The notes: generated from the letters alone by a model not told the origin. DNA of 64,000 bases from QZLE01 sp033852135 (GCA_033852135.1 JAWSVB010000006.1:62001-126000), one strand, 5' to 3'; positions 8,121 to 17,968 are shown, counted from the stretch's first letter. Program-made: numbers and translations.

Positions 8121-9851
8121 TTATGTTTTTTTCAGCTTCTTTGTTTTTTTCTGTTTCTTTGGCTCATCAACACCGCTCTCTACACGTTTGGTGATAATCC
8201 ACTGTTGTGAAATAGAAAGTATATTATTCACCACCCAGTAAAGTACAAGTCCAGCAGGGAACCAAAGGAACATAAAGGTAAATATCACCGGCATCAACAT
8301 CATTACTCGCTGTTGCGTTGGATCCATCTGCGCAGGATTAAGCTTTTGCTGAATAAACATGGTTATACCCATGATGATTGGCAGAACAAATAAAGGGTCT
8401 TGGATCGATAAGTCAGCAATCCAAAACATAAATGGAGCTTGCCTTAACTCTACTGATTCCATCAACATCCAATAAAGTGATAAGAAGAATGGCATCTGCA
8501 CCAGAATCGGTAAGCAACCACCAATAGGGTTAACTTTCTCTTTCTTGTATAGTTCCATCATCGCTTGGTTCATTTTTTGTCTATCATCACCATAGCGCTC
8601 TTTAACTTGCTTCATTTTTGGCCCAAGCTTTTTCATCTTGGCCATAGATTTGTAACTCTTCTCTGATAATTTGAAGAACAGCAGCTTAAGGAAGAAAGTT
8701 AGTACGATAATTGCCCAACCCCAGTTACCTAGAACACTATGAATCTTATCCAACCCCCAAAACAGCGGCTCTGCTATGAAGAATAGAGGTCCATAATCAA
8801 CCGTTCTTTCTAAGTTTGGAGCTATTTTTTCCAGCTCTTTTTGTACTTTTGGTCCAACATATAAACCATGTTTAAAGGTGTATGCTTCGCCAATAGCAAC
8901 TGTCTTTTGCGTTTCAGTAACTGTCATGTAATGAGAGTCGGTTTTTGCTGAATAAGCAGTAGAGAAGTAGTTTGTCTCTTCCTGTGATGGGATCCATGCA
9001 GCAAGGAAGTAGTGTTGAATCATTGCTGTCCAACCACCTTTTGATTTAATTAAACCACCTTTTGTGCCACTGTACTCTTTTGACCAACCCTCTTGAATAT
9101 CTTCAAAAGATACCTTTTGATATTTTTTATCTTCTATTGATAAAGCACCACCAGTGAATGATCTTGCTCCACTAAATAAACCAGCTTCTTCCATATTACG
9201 TGGAATTTGTCTTAGTCTTCCAAAGAAAGATCCAGACCACTCTTGATCACTATTATTTTGCAGTTTCTGCTCAACATCTATTAGATAGCTGCCACGTTTA
9301 AAGATAAATGTTTTAGTTAACTCTAGACCATTATCTCCTACCCATGTAAATGGCACTTGTAGTTCATCAATACCCTCTTGAAGAGCATAGTGTTGCTTCT
9401 CTGCGCTAAATACAGGTTTTTTTATTCCACCAGATAAGCCTCTTGCAGGGGTAAGACCTGATTGAGCTGAAAGAAGTCCTTCTAGCTCATCTTTCAAAAT
9501 TGCTATTGGTGTATCGCTTTCTTCTAATGAAACTGAGTAGTTACGTAGCTTTGCTTCAACAACACTGCCTTTATCTGTATCAATTTTAATATCAAAAACA
9601 TCAGTTATAACTTCAACTATTTGTGATTGTACTTCTTCTACAGCAGCTTCGTTATTCGCTATTAAACTGGTTTTAACTGTTCCATTGCTTGGAGCATCTG
9701 GAATAGATTCGTCATCACCTGTTTGTGCTTGAAGTTGAACCTGTTCAGTCTGAGCGGTTATTTGCGGATTGTAATCTTCTTGCCACTGCTGATAGATCAA
9801 CATCAATACTAGTGCCAGAGCAGCAAATAAAAAAAGTCTTTGATTATCCAT
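8121..9851 (-). CDS. yidC: Membrane protein insertase YidC
   Basis: Inner-membrane insertase that acts alone or with SecYEG. 576 residues: N-terminal signal-anchor (LFLFAALALVLMLIYQQW), a large periplasmic beta-domain (about 50-340), then the conserved five-helix core with PMFFSLYWML-like segment QMPFFLSLYWMLMESVELR, and a Lys-rich tail. ATG at 9849-9851 is preferred (AGGTGA 6 bases upstream) over an in-frame GTG nine bases earlier; it overlaps the yidD end by 8 bases, suggesting coupled translation. Confidence 0.97.
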   Translation of the reverse strand: MDNQRLFLFAALALVLMLIYQQWQEDYNPQITAQTEQVQLQAQTGDDESIPDAPSNGTVKTSLIANNEAAVEEVQSQIVEVITDVFDIKIDTDKGSVVEAKLRNYSVSLEESDTPIAILKDELEGLLSAQSGLTPARGLSGGIKKPVFSAEKQHYALQEGIDELQVPFTWVGDNGLELTKTFIFKRGSYLIDVEQKLQNNSDQEWSGSFFGRLRQIPRNMEEAGLFSGARSFTGGALSIEDKKYQKVSFEDIQEGWSKEYSGTKGGLIKSKGGWTAMIQHYFLAAWIPSQEETNYFSTAYSAKTDSHYMTVTETQKTVAIGEAYTFKHGLYVGPKVQKELEKIAPNLERTVDYGPLFFIAEPLFWGLDKIHSVLGNWGWAIIVLTFFLKLLFFKLSEKSYKSMAKMKKLGPKMKQVKERYGDDRQKMNQAMMELYKKEKVNPIGGCLPILVQMPFFLSLYWMLMESVELRQAPFMFWIADLSIQDPLFVLPIIMGITMFIQQKLNPAQMDPTQQRVMMLMPVIFTFMFLWFPAGLVLYWVVNNILSISQQWIITKRVESGVDEPKKQKKTKKLKKT

Positions 9852-10086
9852 TGATATCACCTGAGTTTAAGTCTTGTTCGGGAACCATATCCACCCCACC
9901 TTCATGAAAGGGGTGACATTTGGAAATTCGTTTAAGTCCCAACCAACCACCTTTAAAAGCTCCAAAGCGTTCAATAGAGGTATAAGTATATTGGGAACAT
10001 GTTGGGTAAAATCTACAATTAGATCCTAGAAAGGGGCTGATCAACTTTTGGTAGATCTTGATAATAAACAATAAACACTTACGCAT
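9844..10086 (-). CDS. yidD: Membrane protein insertion efficiency factor YidD
   Basis: Small membrane-associated protein that helps insertion of inner-membrane proteins in E. coli. 80 residues with the family core LISPFLGSNCRFYPTCSQYTY, whose three cysteines are conserved, and KRISKCHPFHEGGVDMVPE near the end. Sits 3 bases after rnpA and overlaps yidC, the normal rpmH-rnpA-yidD-yidC cluster. Confidence 0.95.
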   Translation of the reverse strand: MRKCLLFIIKIYQKLISPFLGSNCRFYPTCSQYTYTSIERFGAFKGGWLGLKRISKCHPFHEGGVDMVPEQDLNSGDING

Positions 10087-10089
10087 TTT

Positions 10090-10482
10090 TTAATTGCCCC
10101 GTTTGGCTTTTTTGACAATCCGCATCCATTGATTATCAAAAGAATTATTTAGCTCTTGATTTGTTACTACAGCGGCCTTACTTCTGCCGATGACAACTAT
10201 ATCAAAACCACTTAATTCAGTATTGCTTTTTTGGCGAAAATTTTCTCTTATAATTCTTTTTAATCGATTCCTAACAACAGCTTTCTTCGAAACTTTCTTC
10301 GATATAACTAATCCAATACGATTTTGATTAAGGTTGTTGGGTTTGGCTAGAAGCAGCCAGCAGTTATCGCCAGATCTATATTTGTTTTTGGAAAATACTT
10401 CCGTGTATTCCCCCGGGCGAGTTACCCTCTTAGAATGAGGATAACTATATTCATTGTTGCTTTTATCTTGGCTCTTATTCAC
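10090..10482 (-). CDS. rnpA: Ribonuclease P protein component
   Basis: Protein subunit of RNase P, which binds the RNA subunit and the 5' leader of pre-tRNA. 130 residues. The family signature RNRLKRIIRENFR is at about 72-84, preceded by RIGLVISKKVSKKAV. An N-terminal extension of about 15 polar residues precedes KRVTRPGEYTEVF. It begins 39 bases after rpmH and ends 3 bases before yidD. Confidence 0.96.
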   Translation of the reverse strand: MNKSQDKSNNEYSYPHSKRVTRPGEYTEVFSKNKYRSGDNCWLLLAKPNNLNQNRIGLVISKKVSKKAVVRNRLKRIIRENFRQKSNTELSGFDIVVIGRSKAAVVTNQELNNSFDNQWMRIVKKAKRGN

Positions 10483-10521
10483 CTAAGGGCAAACACTTAA
10501 GGTAATTAAAAAAGCTAAAGA

Positions 10522-10656
10522 TTAAGGACAAAGACGCTTACGGCCTTTTGCTCTTCTTGCATTAAGAACCTTACGGCCACTTCTTGTAGCCATGCGAGCA
10601 CGAAAACCATGTGTACGAGCACGTTTTAAACGACTTGGTTGAAATGTTCTTTTCAT
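10522..10656 (-). CDS. rpmH: 50S ribosomal protein L34
   Basis: 44-residue basic ribosomal protein read directly from the minus strand: begins MKRTFQPSRLKRARTHGFRA and ends KGRKRLCP before TAA. This matches the family at nearly every position and its normal length. First gene of the rpmH-rnpA-yidD-yidC-mnmE run; its promoter must lie in the adjoining origin region. Confidence 0.97.
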   Translation of the reverse strand: MKRTFQPSRLKRARTHGFRARMATRSGRKVLNARRAKGRKRLCP

Positions 10657-11543
10657 TTTAGAGACTCACTGCTGTTGGGTAAAAACAAACTTGATTTGAA
10701 TAAGGCGCGTAAATTTACTGATTATTACTGTTTTTGTCAATAAAAAACTCTTCTTTTTTAACAGTATAGGAGTTCAATTTATTCCGTTGTGTCTTGAGCC
10801 AACTATTTTACACTTTAACCACTATATGTATGTATTTTTATTTGGTTTTTACCTTGATGCTATTTCTACTTTCAATGTAGTAGATGTTTTGTTTTATATA
10901 CGGTTCTTTTTTAGGGGATAAAAGTAAATATTTCTTTTGGTAAATGTTGGGGAGTTTTATAGATAAATTTAAACTTGCTTTGGCTCATTTAATATAAATA
11001 AATCTTATATGTATTTTAATTTATATTATTAAGTAAGGGCTGTTATTTGACTTTATTTGAAAATACGTAACATATTCAGTGCTTTATTGTTGTATAACTT
11101 GGTTGATAGTTTGTCGGTAAATATAAAATATGATGTTAATGAATTGTGGATAACTTTCTTTATCATCTAAAAACACCTCTTTTATACATTTTATACACAT
11201 TAAACCATATGAGTTTTATACAAGTTATTATGCAACTTTTAACGTTGATACTATTTATTGGTCATTGCATATTAAGTTGAGGTTGTTCTTAGCGGTTATA
11301 TTGAGTTATCCCAATATAACTTTATCTAGAATAATTGTTTATGGTTTTATTGGTTTTTAATTTACAATAGCTAGCTGGATAAATATTTTAAACAGAGTCA
11401 CTTATTACTATATTCCAGTTTGATTTTTTCTTGCTAACTGTGCCCCATTTGCTATCAAGAAAAAATGTATCCTATCAAGCTCCTATTAAATGGTTTTTGG
11501 TGCAAAATTAGCTCTGTAATTACTATCTCAAGGTTTATTTGTA
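10657..11543. other. Probable chromosomal replication origin (oriC)
   Basis: An 887-base gene-free, strongly AT-rich stretch between rpmH (minus) and dnaA (plus). The coding strand switches here, as expected at a bidirectional origin. A cluster of DnaA-box-like nonamers lies at 11145-11224, and long A/T tracts at about 10800-11100 and 11225-11400 could serve as the unwinding region. It also must hold the rpmH and dnaA promoters. Function is inferred from gene order and boxes; no origin activity can be read directly. Confidence 0.85.
11145..11224. promoter_or_regulatory. DnaA-box cluster
   Basis: A perfect consensus box TTATCCACA lies on the minus strand at 11145-11153 (TGTGGATAA on plus). 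TTATACACA, one mismatch, lies on plus at 11191-11199. Weaker relatives TTATACATT (11182-11190) and TTATACAAG (11216-11224) are next to it. Clustering of four boxes in 80 bases fits the DnaA-binding part of the origin. Confidence 0.75.
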
Positions 11544-12884
11544 GTGGAAGATATTTGGAAAAAGTGCCTGTCACGTCTTGAAGGATCTATAAAAGAGCAA
11601 GACCTTAATACTTGGGTTAGACCTCTTCAGGTTGTAATTAATAGCGATGAAATAAAGTTGCTTGCTCCAAATAAATTCGTGCGTGACTGGGTTAAAGATA
11701 ATTTTTTATCTGCAATTGAATCTTTACTTATTGAGTTGTGTGATAGCGTATCTTCAGTAAGCTTAGAGATAGGATCAAAACCAAGCGCCCCTAAATCATT
11801 AAAAAAGCCGCAGCCACTTACCAATAGTTCTCAGGTTAAATCCCAAGAAAAACCATCGTTAGAAAAATCTAACCTGAATAAGCTTTTTACATTTGATAGT
11901 TTTGTAAACGGCAAATCTAATCAACTTGGATGTGCTGCTGCATTACAAACAGCTGAAAACCCCGGGAAGGCATATAACCCCTTATTTATTTATGGTGGAG
12001 TTGGTTTAGGTAAAACTCACTTAATGCATGCTGTTGGTAACTTCATGGTTCAGCAAAACCCTGATGCTAAAGTTGCATACCTTCATTCGGAAAGGTTTGT
12101 TGCTGACATGGTGCGAGCTTTACAACGTAACTCTATTAACGAGTTTAAAAGGCATTATAGAAGTTTGGATGCTTTGCTTATTGATGATATTCAATTCTTT
12201 GCTAATAAAGAGCGTTCTCAGGAAGAGTTTTTTCATACCTTTAATGCCTTGCTTGAAGGGCATCAGCAAATTATTTTAACTTGTGACAAGTTCCCGAAAG
12301 AGGTTGATGGTTTAGAGGAGCGACTAAAATCAAGATTTGGTTGGGGTCTTACTGTACATATTGAGCCACCAGAGCTAGAAACAAGGGTCGCAATTCTTTT
12401 ATCAAAAGCTGAACAGGCTGGAGTTGATCTTCCTGATGAGGTTGCTTTTTTTATTGCGCAAAGAATTCGCTCTAATGTGCGTGAACTTGAGGGGGCGTTG
12501 AAACGCGTCATTGCAAATGCTCAGTTTACCGGTAGTGCTATATCTGTAGATTTTACTAAGGAAGCGCTAAAGGATCTTTTAGCACTTCAGGATAAACTCG
12601 TTACGATAGAGAATATTCAAAAGACAACAGCGGAATATTTTAAAATTCGTGTTTCTGACCTTCTTTCTAAAAGAAGAAGCAGGTCTATTACCAGACCAAG
12701 ACAGCTCGCTATGTCTATTGCTAAAGAGTTGACGAGTCATAGTTTGCCAGAAATTGGTGATGCTTTTGGTGGAAGAGACCATACAACTGTTCTTCATGCT
12801 TGTAAGAAGGTTGTTGAGTTGATTTCATCAGATTCAAGATTTGAAGAGGATTATAATAACTTGTTGAGAACTCTCTCAACTTGA
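11544..12884 (+). CDS. dnaA: Chromosomal replication initiator DnaA
   Basis: AAA+ ATPase that binds DnaA boxes and melts the origin. 446 residues: domain I (1-80), a short polar linker, AAA+ domain III with Walker A GGVGLGKTHLMHA (about 151-163) and Walker B LLIDDIQFF, and domain IV with the DNA-binding signature GGRDHTTVLHACKKV (about 414-428). GTG start at 11544 gives the usual MEDIWKKCL N-terminus. First gene of the dnaA-dnaN-recF-gyrB run. Confidence 0.98.
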   Translation: MEDIWKKCLSRLEGSIKEQDLNTWVRPLQVVINSDEIKLLAPNKFVRDWVKDNFLSAIESLLIELCDSVSSVSLEIGSKPSAPKSLKKPQPLTNSSQVKSQEKPSLEKSNLNKLFTFDSFVNGKSNQLGCAAALQTAENPGKAYNPLFIYGGVGLGKTHLMHAVGNFMVQQNPDAKVAYLHSERFVADMVRALQRNSINEFKRHYRSLDALLIDDIQFFANKERSQEEFFHTFNALLEGHQQIILTCDKFPKEVDGLEERLKSRFGWGLTVHIEPPELETRVAILLSKAEQAGVDLPDEVAFFIAQRIRSNVRELEGALKRVIANAQFTGSAISVDFTKEALKDLLALQDKLVTIENIQKTTAEYFKIRVSDLLSKRRSRSITRPRQLAMSIAKELTSHSLPEIGDAFGGRDHTTVLHACKKVVELISSDSRFEEDYNNLLRTLST

Positions 12885-12930
12885 TGTGAATAATCTGTAT
12901 AAAAATGGAGTATTTATTGGTTTAAATTTG

Positions 12931-12939
12931 TTATCCACA
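12931..12939 (+). promoter_or_regulatory. Consensus DnaA box between dnaA and dnaN
   Basis: Perfect TTATCCACA 46 bases after the dnaA stop. A weaker TTTATACATA lies at about 12986. The 225-base dnaA-dnaN gap is AT-rich; it may be part of the origin or contribute to DnaA control of dnaN. Confidence 0.6.
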
Positions 12940-13109
12940 TTTCATTAACACAATATTTTGTATTTACTTACATGTTATCATTGTGTTTATACATAGGTAA
13001 CTTTTTGAATCAAAAGAAATTTAGTTGCATTTTAATTGTTTTATGACGAACTTAATAAAATAAATTAAAATACATATAAGATTTATTTATATTTAATGGA
13101 AGATAAAGA

Positions 13110-14216
13110 ATGAAATTCTGTATATCAAAAGAATCTCTTTTTACATCCTTATCATCGGTATGCGGTGTAATTGAAAGACGCCAAACTTTGCCTGTGCTTT
13201 CAAACTTACTATTCAATTTAACTTTGGATAAATTAGTTATTACTGGTACCGACCTTGAGGTTGAACTTGTTTCTACTATTGTTGAAGATCTTTCGGTAAC
13301 TGACCCTGGTGAAACAACTCTTCCAGCAAGAAAGCTTTTAGATATTTGTAAAAATCTTCCGGATAAATCGCAGATCACTTTTAATATTAAAAATGACAAA
13401 GCTACAGTTACTTCTGGCAAGAGTCGTTTTTCCTTATCCACTTTACCAGCTGATGATTTCCCTTCGTTAGAGCACATAACTGCTGATATTAAAGTTCAGG
13501 CTACTAAGTCAGAGTTAAAGAAACTTTTTGATAGCACCTCTTTTGCCATGGCTTTGCAAGATGTTAGGTATTATTTGAATGGATTATTGTTAGAGGTCTC
13601 TTCAGGTAAATTACGTACAGTTGCTACTGATGGTCACCGTTTAGCACTTTCTGACCTGTTTCAGGATTCATCTTCTCAAACTGACCATCAGGTAATTATT
13701 CCTAGAAAAGGGGTGATAGAGTTGCAAAGGCTTCTTGATGAAAGCGATGACCAACTTTTCATTGAATTAAGTTCTAACCATATTCAAGCGGAAATTGGGA
13801 ACATTAGATTTACCTCAAAACTTATTGATGGGAAATTCCCTGATTATGAGAGGGTTATTCCTGTTATTGGTGAAAAGATTGTTGCTATTGATCGTGAGAT
13901 TTTAAAGAAGGCATTAACCAGAGCTGCGATTCTTTCTAATGAAAAATATCGAGGTGTTAGGTTCTCTGTCTCTGAAAACAATCTTTCAATTCAGGCGCAC
14001 AATCCAGAGCAAGAAGAAGCTCAAGAAGAGATAATGATTAACTATAACCAGGCTGATTTTGAAGTTGGTTTTAATGTTAACTATCTCCTTGATGCAATCA
14101 ATTGTGTTAATGAAGAAGTTGTTGAACTTGGATTTGCTGATGCAAATAGCAGTTGTTTAATCTCTGGGAGTGAAGAGAAGAATAACCGTTATGTTGTGAT
14201 GCCAATGCGTCTCTAG
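13110..14216 (+). CDS. dnaN: DNA polymerase III beta subunit (sliding clamp)
   Basis: Processivity clamp that encircles DNA and tethers polymerase III and other enzymes. 368 residues forming three similar domains; starts MKFCISKESLFTSLSSVCGVIERRQTLPVLSN and ends with the typical RYVVMPMRL. GTDLEVELVS and LRTVATDGHRLAL are recognisable family segments. SD-like GGAAGATAAAGA precedes the ATG. Confidence 0.98.
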   Translation: MKFCISKESLFTSLSSVCGVIERRQTLPVLSNLLFNLTLDKLVITGTDLEVELVSTIVEDLSVTDPGETTLPARKLLDICKNLPDKSQITFNIKNDKATVTSGKSRFSLSTLPADDFPSLEHITADIKVQATKSELKKLFDSTSFAMALQDVRYYLNGLLLEVSSGKLRTVATDGHRLALSDLFQDSSSQTDHQVIIPRKGVIELQRLLDESDDQLFIELSSNHIQAEIGNIRFTSKLIDGKFPDYERVIPVIGEKIVAIDREILKKALTRAAILSNEKYRGVRFSVSENNLSIQAHNPEQEEAQEEIMINYNQADFEVGFNVNYLLDAINCVNEEVVELGFADANSSCLISGSEEKNNRYVVMPMRL

Positions 14217-14302
14217 TTTTATGCAGTTATTTAGCAAATGCAAAACCATCCTATTTGCTTCAAGTTTTATTTCTTGAAGCATTCTCAAGCTTTGGGGGTT
14301 AG

Positions 14303-15385
14303 ATGTACCTCAAGCAACTAAGCTTACAAAATTTTCGCGACCTTAATATTCCGCAAATTGAATTATCACCAGGGATTAATTTTTTCTCTGGTGATAATGG
14401 AGCTGGAAAAACCTCTTTTTTAGAAGCCATCTATTTTCTAAGCTGTTGCAAATCTTTCCGTACAACTGATTTAAATAATCTCGTCGCTCATAACCAAGAG
14501 TGGCTATCTTTGAATGCCATTGCTACTAACAGTGATAATTGTTTAGAACACTCTTTTGTTGTTAATAGAGCAAAAAACAAAAGTCGGGCACTTATAGATG
14601 GTTCTGTAGTTAAAAAAGCATCACAACTTTCTCTTTTATTACCATCTTTAGTTATGTGTTCAGAGCGGCAACGCCTTTTTATTGCTCCGCCGCAGACAAG
14701 AAGAAATTTTATAGATTGGTGTGTGTTTCACGTGAAACCAGAATCTATTAATTATTTCACAAAATACGATAGAATTTTAAAACAGCGCAATGCCGCAATA
14801 AAAGCTAAATCTTCTGAATCATTAATCAAAGCCTGGGATGTTGATCTTGTTGAAAGTGGCTCTATGATTTTACAGTTTCGTACCGATTTGCTGGATAAGA
14901 TTAAGCAATCTATTGGTAAATTATCCGTTGATAGTTTTGGTTTTGATGAGTTTGAAATCGAGTGCGATACTGGTTGTGGTCGATATGAGGGGTTGGCGCA
15001 AGCTATTGAAAAAGGTTTTGAGCAAGACCAACGTTATGGTTTTACTCGCTATGGTCCACACCGTTTTGATTTTTCCGTTATGGTTAATGGGAGAGATGTA
15101 AAAGATAATCTATCTCGCGGCCAAATTAAGTTACTAGTTTTTTATTTTATCCTTGCTCAATCGTTACTTATTAAAGAGCAAACAGGGAATAATCCGTGGT
15201 TGCTTTTTGATGATTTTACCTCTGATTTTTCAGTGGATATGTTGGCCGTTGTGATGGATAAGTTGTCTGCATTAGATAATCAGACCTTTATAACATCAGC
15301 TGTTGATATGTCCAAAAACAACTATGAAAAAAATAATTGTTGTTTGTTCCACGTGGAACACGGAAATGTCAAAAAGATGATATAA
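14303..15385 (+). CDS. recF: DNA replication and repair protein RecF
   Basis: SMC-like ATPase of the RecFOR pathway, which loads RecA at gapped DNA. 360 residues. Walker A SGDNGAGKTSFLEAI (about 29-43), ABC signature-like region NLSRGQIKLLVFYFILAQ, and Walker B PWLLFDDFTSDFS near 307-319. The gene carries two parS-like palindromes, the second only 25 bases from the stop, so its C-terminus (FHVEHG) is partly dictated by a binding site. 31 bases before gyrB. Confidence 0.96.
   Translation: MYLKQLSLQNFRDLNIPQIELSPGINFFSGDNGAGKTSFLEAIYFLSCCKSFRTTDLNNLVAHNQEWLSLNAIATNSDNCLEHSFVVNRAKNKSRALIDGSVVKKASQLSLLLPSLVMCSERQRLFIAPPQTRRNFIDWCVFHVKPESINYFTKYDRILKQRNAAIKAKSSESLIKAWDVDLVESGSMILQFRTDLLDKIKQSIGKLSVDSFGFDEFEIECDTGCGRYEGLAQAIEKGFEQDQRYGFTRYGPHRFDFSVMVNGRDVKDNLSRGQIKLLVFYFILAQSLLIKEQTGNNPWLLFDDFTSDFSVDMLAVVMDKLSALDNQTFITSAVDMSKNNYEKNNCCLFHVEHGNVKKMI
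14724..14739. promoter_or_regulatory. parS site 1 (within recF)
   Basis: TGTTTCACGTGAAACC contains a perfect 14-bp palindrome (14725-14738) and matches the bacterial parS consensus tGTTTCACGTGAAACa at 15 of 16 positions. It encodes part of RecF (CVFHVKPE). Expected ParB loading site given parAB at 2191-3862. Confidence 0.85.
15345..15360. promoter_or_regulatory. parS site 2 (3' end of recF)
   Basis: TGTTCCACGTGGAACA is a perfect 16-bp palindrome identical to the broadly used parS core. It lies at the last codons of recF, 57 bases before gyrB, about 12 kb from parB across the origin. Confidence 0.9.
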
Positions 15386-15416
15386 TTCACAAAAGTTTAT
15401 TTTAAGGGAAATTTAG

Positions 15417-17834
15417 ATGTCACAAGAATATGATTCCTCGAATATTAAAGTCTTAAAAGGCTTGGATGCCGTTAGAAAAAGACCAGGTATGTATATTGGT
15501 GATACAGATGATGGGTCTGGTTTGCATCACATGGTTTTTGAGGTTGTAGATAACTCTATCGATGAGGCTTTAGCTGGTCATTGTTCTGAGATTAAGGTTA
15601 CTGTTCATACTGGTGGAATAGTTTCTATCTCAGATAACGGGCGTGGAATACCTGTTGATATGCATGAGGAAGAGGGTAGATCTGCTGCCGAAGTTATTAT
15701 GACTGTACTTCATGCTGGTGGTAAATTCGATGATAACTCTTATAAAGTTTCTGGAGGGTTGCATGGTGTTGGGGTTTCTGTAGTAAATGCACTTTCTAAA
15801 TATCTGCGTCTTACGGTTCGTAGGATGGGTAAAATATACCAGCAAGAATATAAAAATGGTGAGCCACAGGCACCACTGAAAGAGATCGGTGAAACAGAAA
15901 CATCTGGCACTGAAATAACCTTTAAACCGAGCCCTGATACATTCAAAATCGTTGAGTTTTCATATGAGATTTTATCGAAAAGATTGCGTGAATTGTCATT
16001 TTTGAACTCCGGAGTTCGAATTCATCTTATAGATGAGCGCGATGATCGTGAAGATGTTTTTGAGTATGTTGGTGGTATCCAATCGTTTGTAGAGCATCTA
16101 AATACCAAGAAAACCCCGTTGCATAAATCAGTGTTTTATTGCAACACCTCTATCGAAGAGGAGGGGATTGGTGTAGAGGTTGCGATGCAATGGAATGACT
16201 CTTATCAAGAAAGTGTATATTGCTTTACCAATAATATACCGCAAAAAGACGGTGGATCTCACTTGGCTGGATTTAGAGGAGCGCTTACCCGTACTTTAAA
16301 ATCTTATATGGAACAAAACCAAGGTGGTAAGAAAGATAAAATTGCTACTTCTGGTGATGATGCCCGTGAGGGTTTGACTGCTGTTTTATCGGTTAAGGTT
16401 CCTGATCCTAAGTTTTCATCTCAAACTAAAGACAAGTTAGTGTCATCTGAAGTAAAGGGAATTGTTGAATCAGTTGTTGCAGAAAAACTAAATGACTTTT
16501 TGTTGGAAAACCCAGCTGAAGCAAAAGAGATTGTTTCAAAGATTATTGATGCTGCTAGAGCTAGAGATGCAGCAAGAAAAGCGCGGGAGATGACTCGCAG
16601 AAAAGGTGCTTTAGACATCGCTGGATTACCTGGAAAACTTGCAGATTGTCAGGAAAAAGATCCTGCTCTTTGTGAAATTTACCTGGTGGAGGGTGACTCT
16701 GCTGGTGGTTCTGCTAAGCAAGGTAGAGATAGAAAGTTTCAGGCGATTTTGCCACTTAAAGGTAAAATACTGAACGTTGAAAAAGCACGTTTTGATAAGA
16801 TGCTTTCATCTGTAGAGGTGGGAACATTAATCACAGCTCTTGGTTGTGGAATTGGTAAAGATGAATTTAATTTAGAAAAGCTTAGGTATCACCGCATTAT
16901 TATCATGACTGATGCTGATGTCGATGGTGCGCATATTCGTACATTATTGCTGACATTCTTCTATCGTCAAATGCCAGAGATGATAGAAAACGGACATATA
17001 TATATTGCACAACCACCACTTTATAAGCTTAAAAAAGGTAAACAAGAAACTTATGTGAAAGATGACTCTGAACTCTTAGAGTATCTTTTACAGCTAGCTA
17101 TATCTTCTGCTGAGTTACATGTTAATGCTGATGCTCCTGCGTTGAGTGGTGAAGCATTAGAAGTTTTGGTGCGAAAATTTCTTGCTGTTAATTCATCTAT
17201 TGAGCGCTTAAGTAAGAGATATGATGCTCATGTGTTGAGTGAAATGATGCATCTAGAACAGTTAAAAAGTGAAGATGTATTCGATTCTGCAATTGTAGAA
17301 TCGTGGCTGGAAAAATTGATGCAGCAAGTTAATAGTGATTTACCGAAAGGTTCATCTTATACAGCTGTTCTTGATACTGAAGCAGAAGGGCATGATTTTG
17401 CAATTAACATAACCAGAAGAACTCATGGAATTGTTGGTGAGATTTGCATCCACCCTGAGTTTTTCTCATCTTCTGAATATATTAGTATTTGTCAGTTAGG
17501 AAAATCTATTGATGGATTGCTAGAAGAGGGAGCATGGATTCAAAGGGGTGATAAGCAAGAACCTGTTTCTAAATTCAAAGATGTTGTTGACTGGTTAATG
17601 GTTGATGCGAAAAAGGGGCATCAGATTCAACGCTATAAAGGCTTGGGTGAGATGAATCCTGATCAGCTATGGGAAACAACCATGGATGTTAATAATCGTG
17701 TTTTGCTGCAAGTTAAAATTCAGGACTTGGTTTCTTCTGATGATATATTTACCACCTTAATGGGGGATCAGGTTGAGCCACGTAGAGAATTTATTGAGAA
17801 AAACGCTCTATATGTCTCAAACTTGGATGTGTAG
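15417..17834 (+). CDS. gyrB: DNA gyrase subunit B
   Basis: ATPase subunit of gyrase, which introduces negative supercoils. 805 residues, with the gammaproteobacterial insertion. GHKL ATPase (VVDNSIDEALAGHCSEI, GRGIPVDMH, GGLHGVGVSVVNAL), transducer domain, TOPRIM domain with EGDSAGGSAKQGRDR and DADVDGAHIRTLL, and the C-terminal RYKGLGEMNPDQLWETTMD. Good SD AAGGGAAA upstream of the ATG. A hairpin terminator follows. Confidence 0.98.
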   Translation: MSQEYDSSNIKVLKGLDAVRKRPGMYIGDTDDGSGLHHMVFEVVDNSIDEALAGHCSEIKVTVHTGGIVSISDNGRGIPVDMHEEEGRSAAEVIMTVLHAGGKFDDNSYKVSGGLHGVGVSVVNALSKYLRLTVRRMGKIYQQEYKNGEPQAPLKEIGETETSGTEITFKPSPDTFKIVEFSYEILSKRLRELSFLNSGVRIHLIDERDDREDVFEYVGGIQSFVEHLNTKKTPLHKSVFYCNTSIEEEGIGVEVAMQWNDSYQESVYCFTNNIPQKDGGSHLAGFRGALTRTLKSYMEQNQGGKKDKIATSGDDAREGLTAVLSVKVPDPKFSSQTKDKLVSSEVKGIVESVVAEKLNDFLLENPAEAKEIVSKIIDAARARDAARKAREMTRRKGALDIAGLPGKLADCQEKDPALCEIYLVEGDSAGGSAKQGRDRKFQAILPLKGKILNVEKARFDKMLSSVEVGTLITALGCGIGKDEFNLEKLRYHRIIIMTDADVDGAHIRTLLLTFFYRQMPEMIENGHIYIAQPPLYKLKKGKQETYVKDDSELLEYLLQLAISSAELHVNADAPALSGEALEVLVRKFLAVNSSIERLSKRYDAHVLSEMMHLEQLKSEDVFDSAIVESWLEKLMQQVNSDLPKGSSYTAVLDTEAEGHDFAINITRRTHGIVGEICIHPEFFSSSEYISICQLGKSIDGLLEEGAWIQRGDKQEPVSKFKDVVDWLMVDAKKGHQIQRYKGLGEMNPDQLWETTMDVNNRVLLQVKIQDLVSSDDIFTTLMGDQVEPRREFIEKNALYVSNLDV

Positions 17835-17869
17835 CAAAAGGTAGCTGCAAATTCGCATTTATAACCGCG

Positions 17870-17907
17870 AGCGACCACTTTATTGTAAAAGATAGGTGGT
17901 CGCTTTT
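17870..17907 (+). terminator. Rho-independent terminator after gyrB
   Basis: AGCGACCAC (17870-17878) pairs with GTGGTCGCT (17896-17904), followed by a short T run. It lies 35 bases after the gyrB stop and before the convergent DUF4124 gene. Confidence 0.8.
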
Positions 17908-17968
17908 GGTTGTGGGAGAAAAAAAGATGTGGTGGAAATAAATAGGTTAAATTTTAACCAAAAAACTA

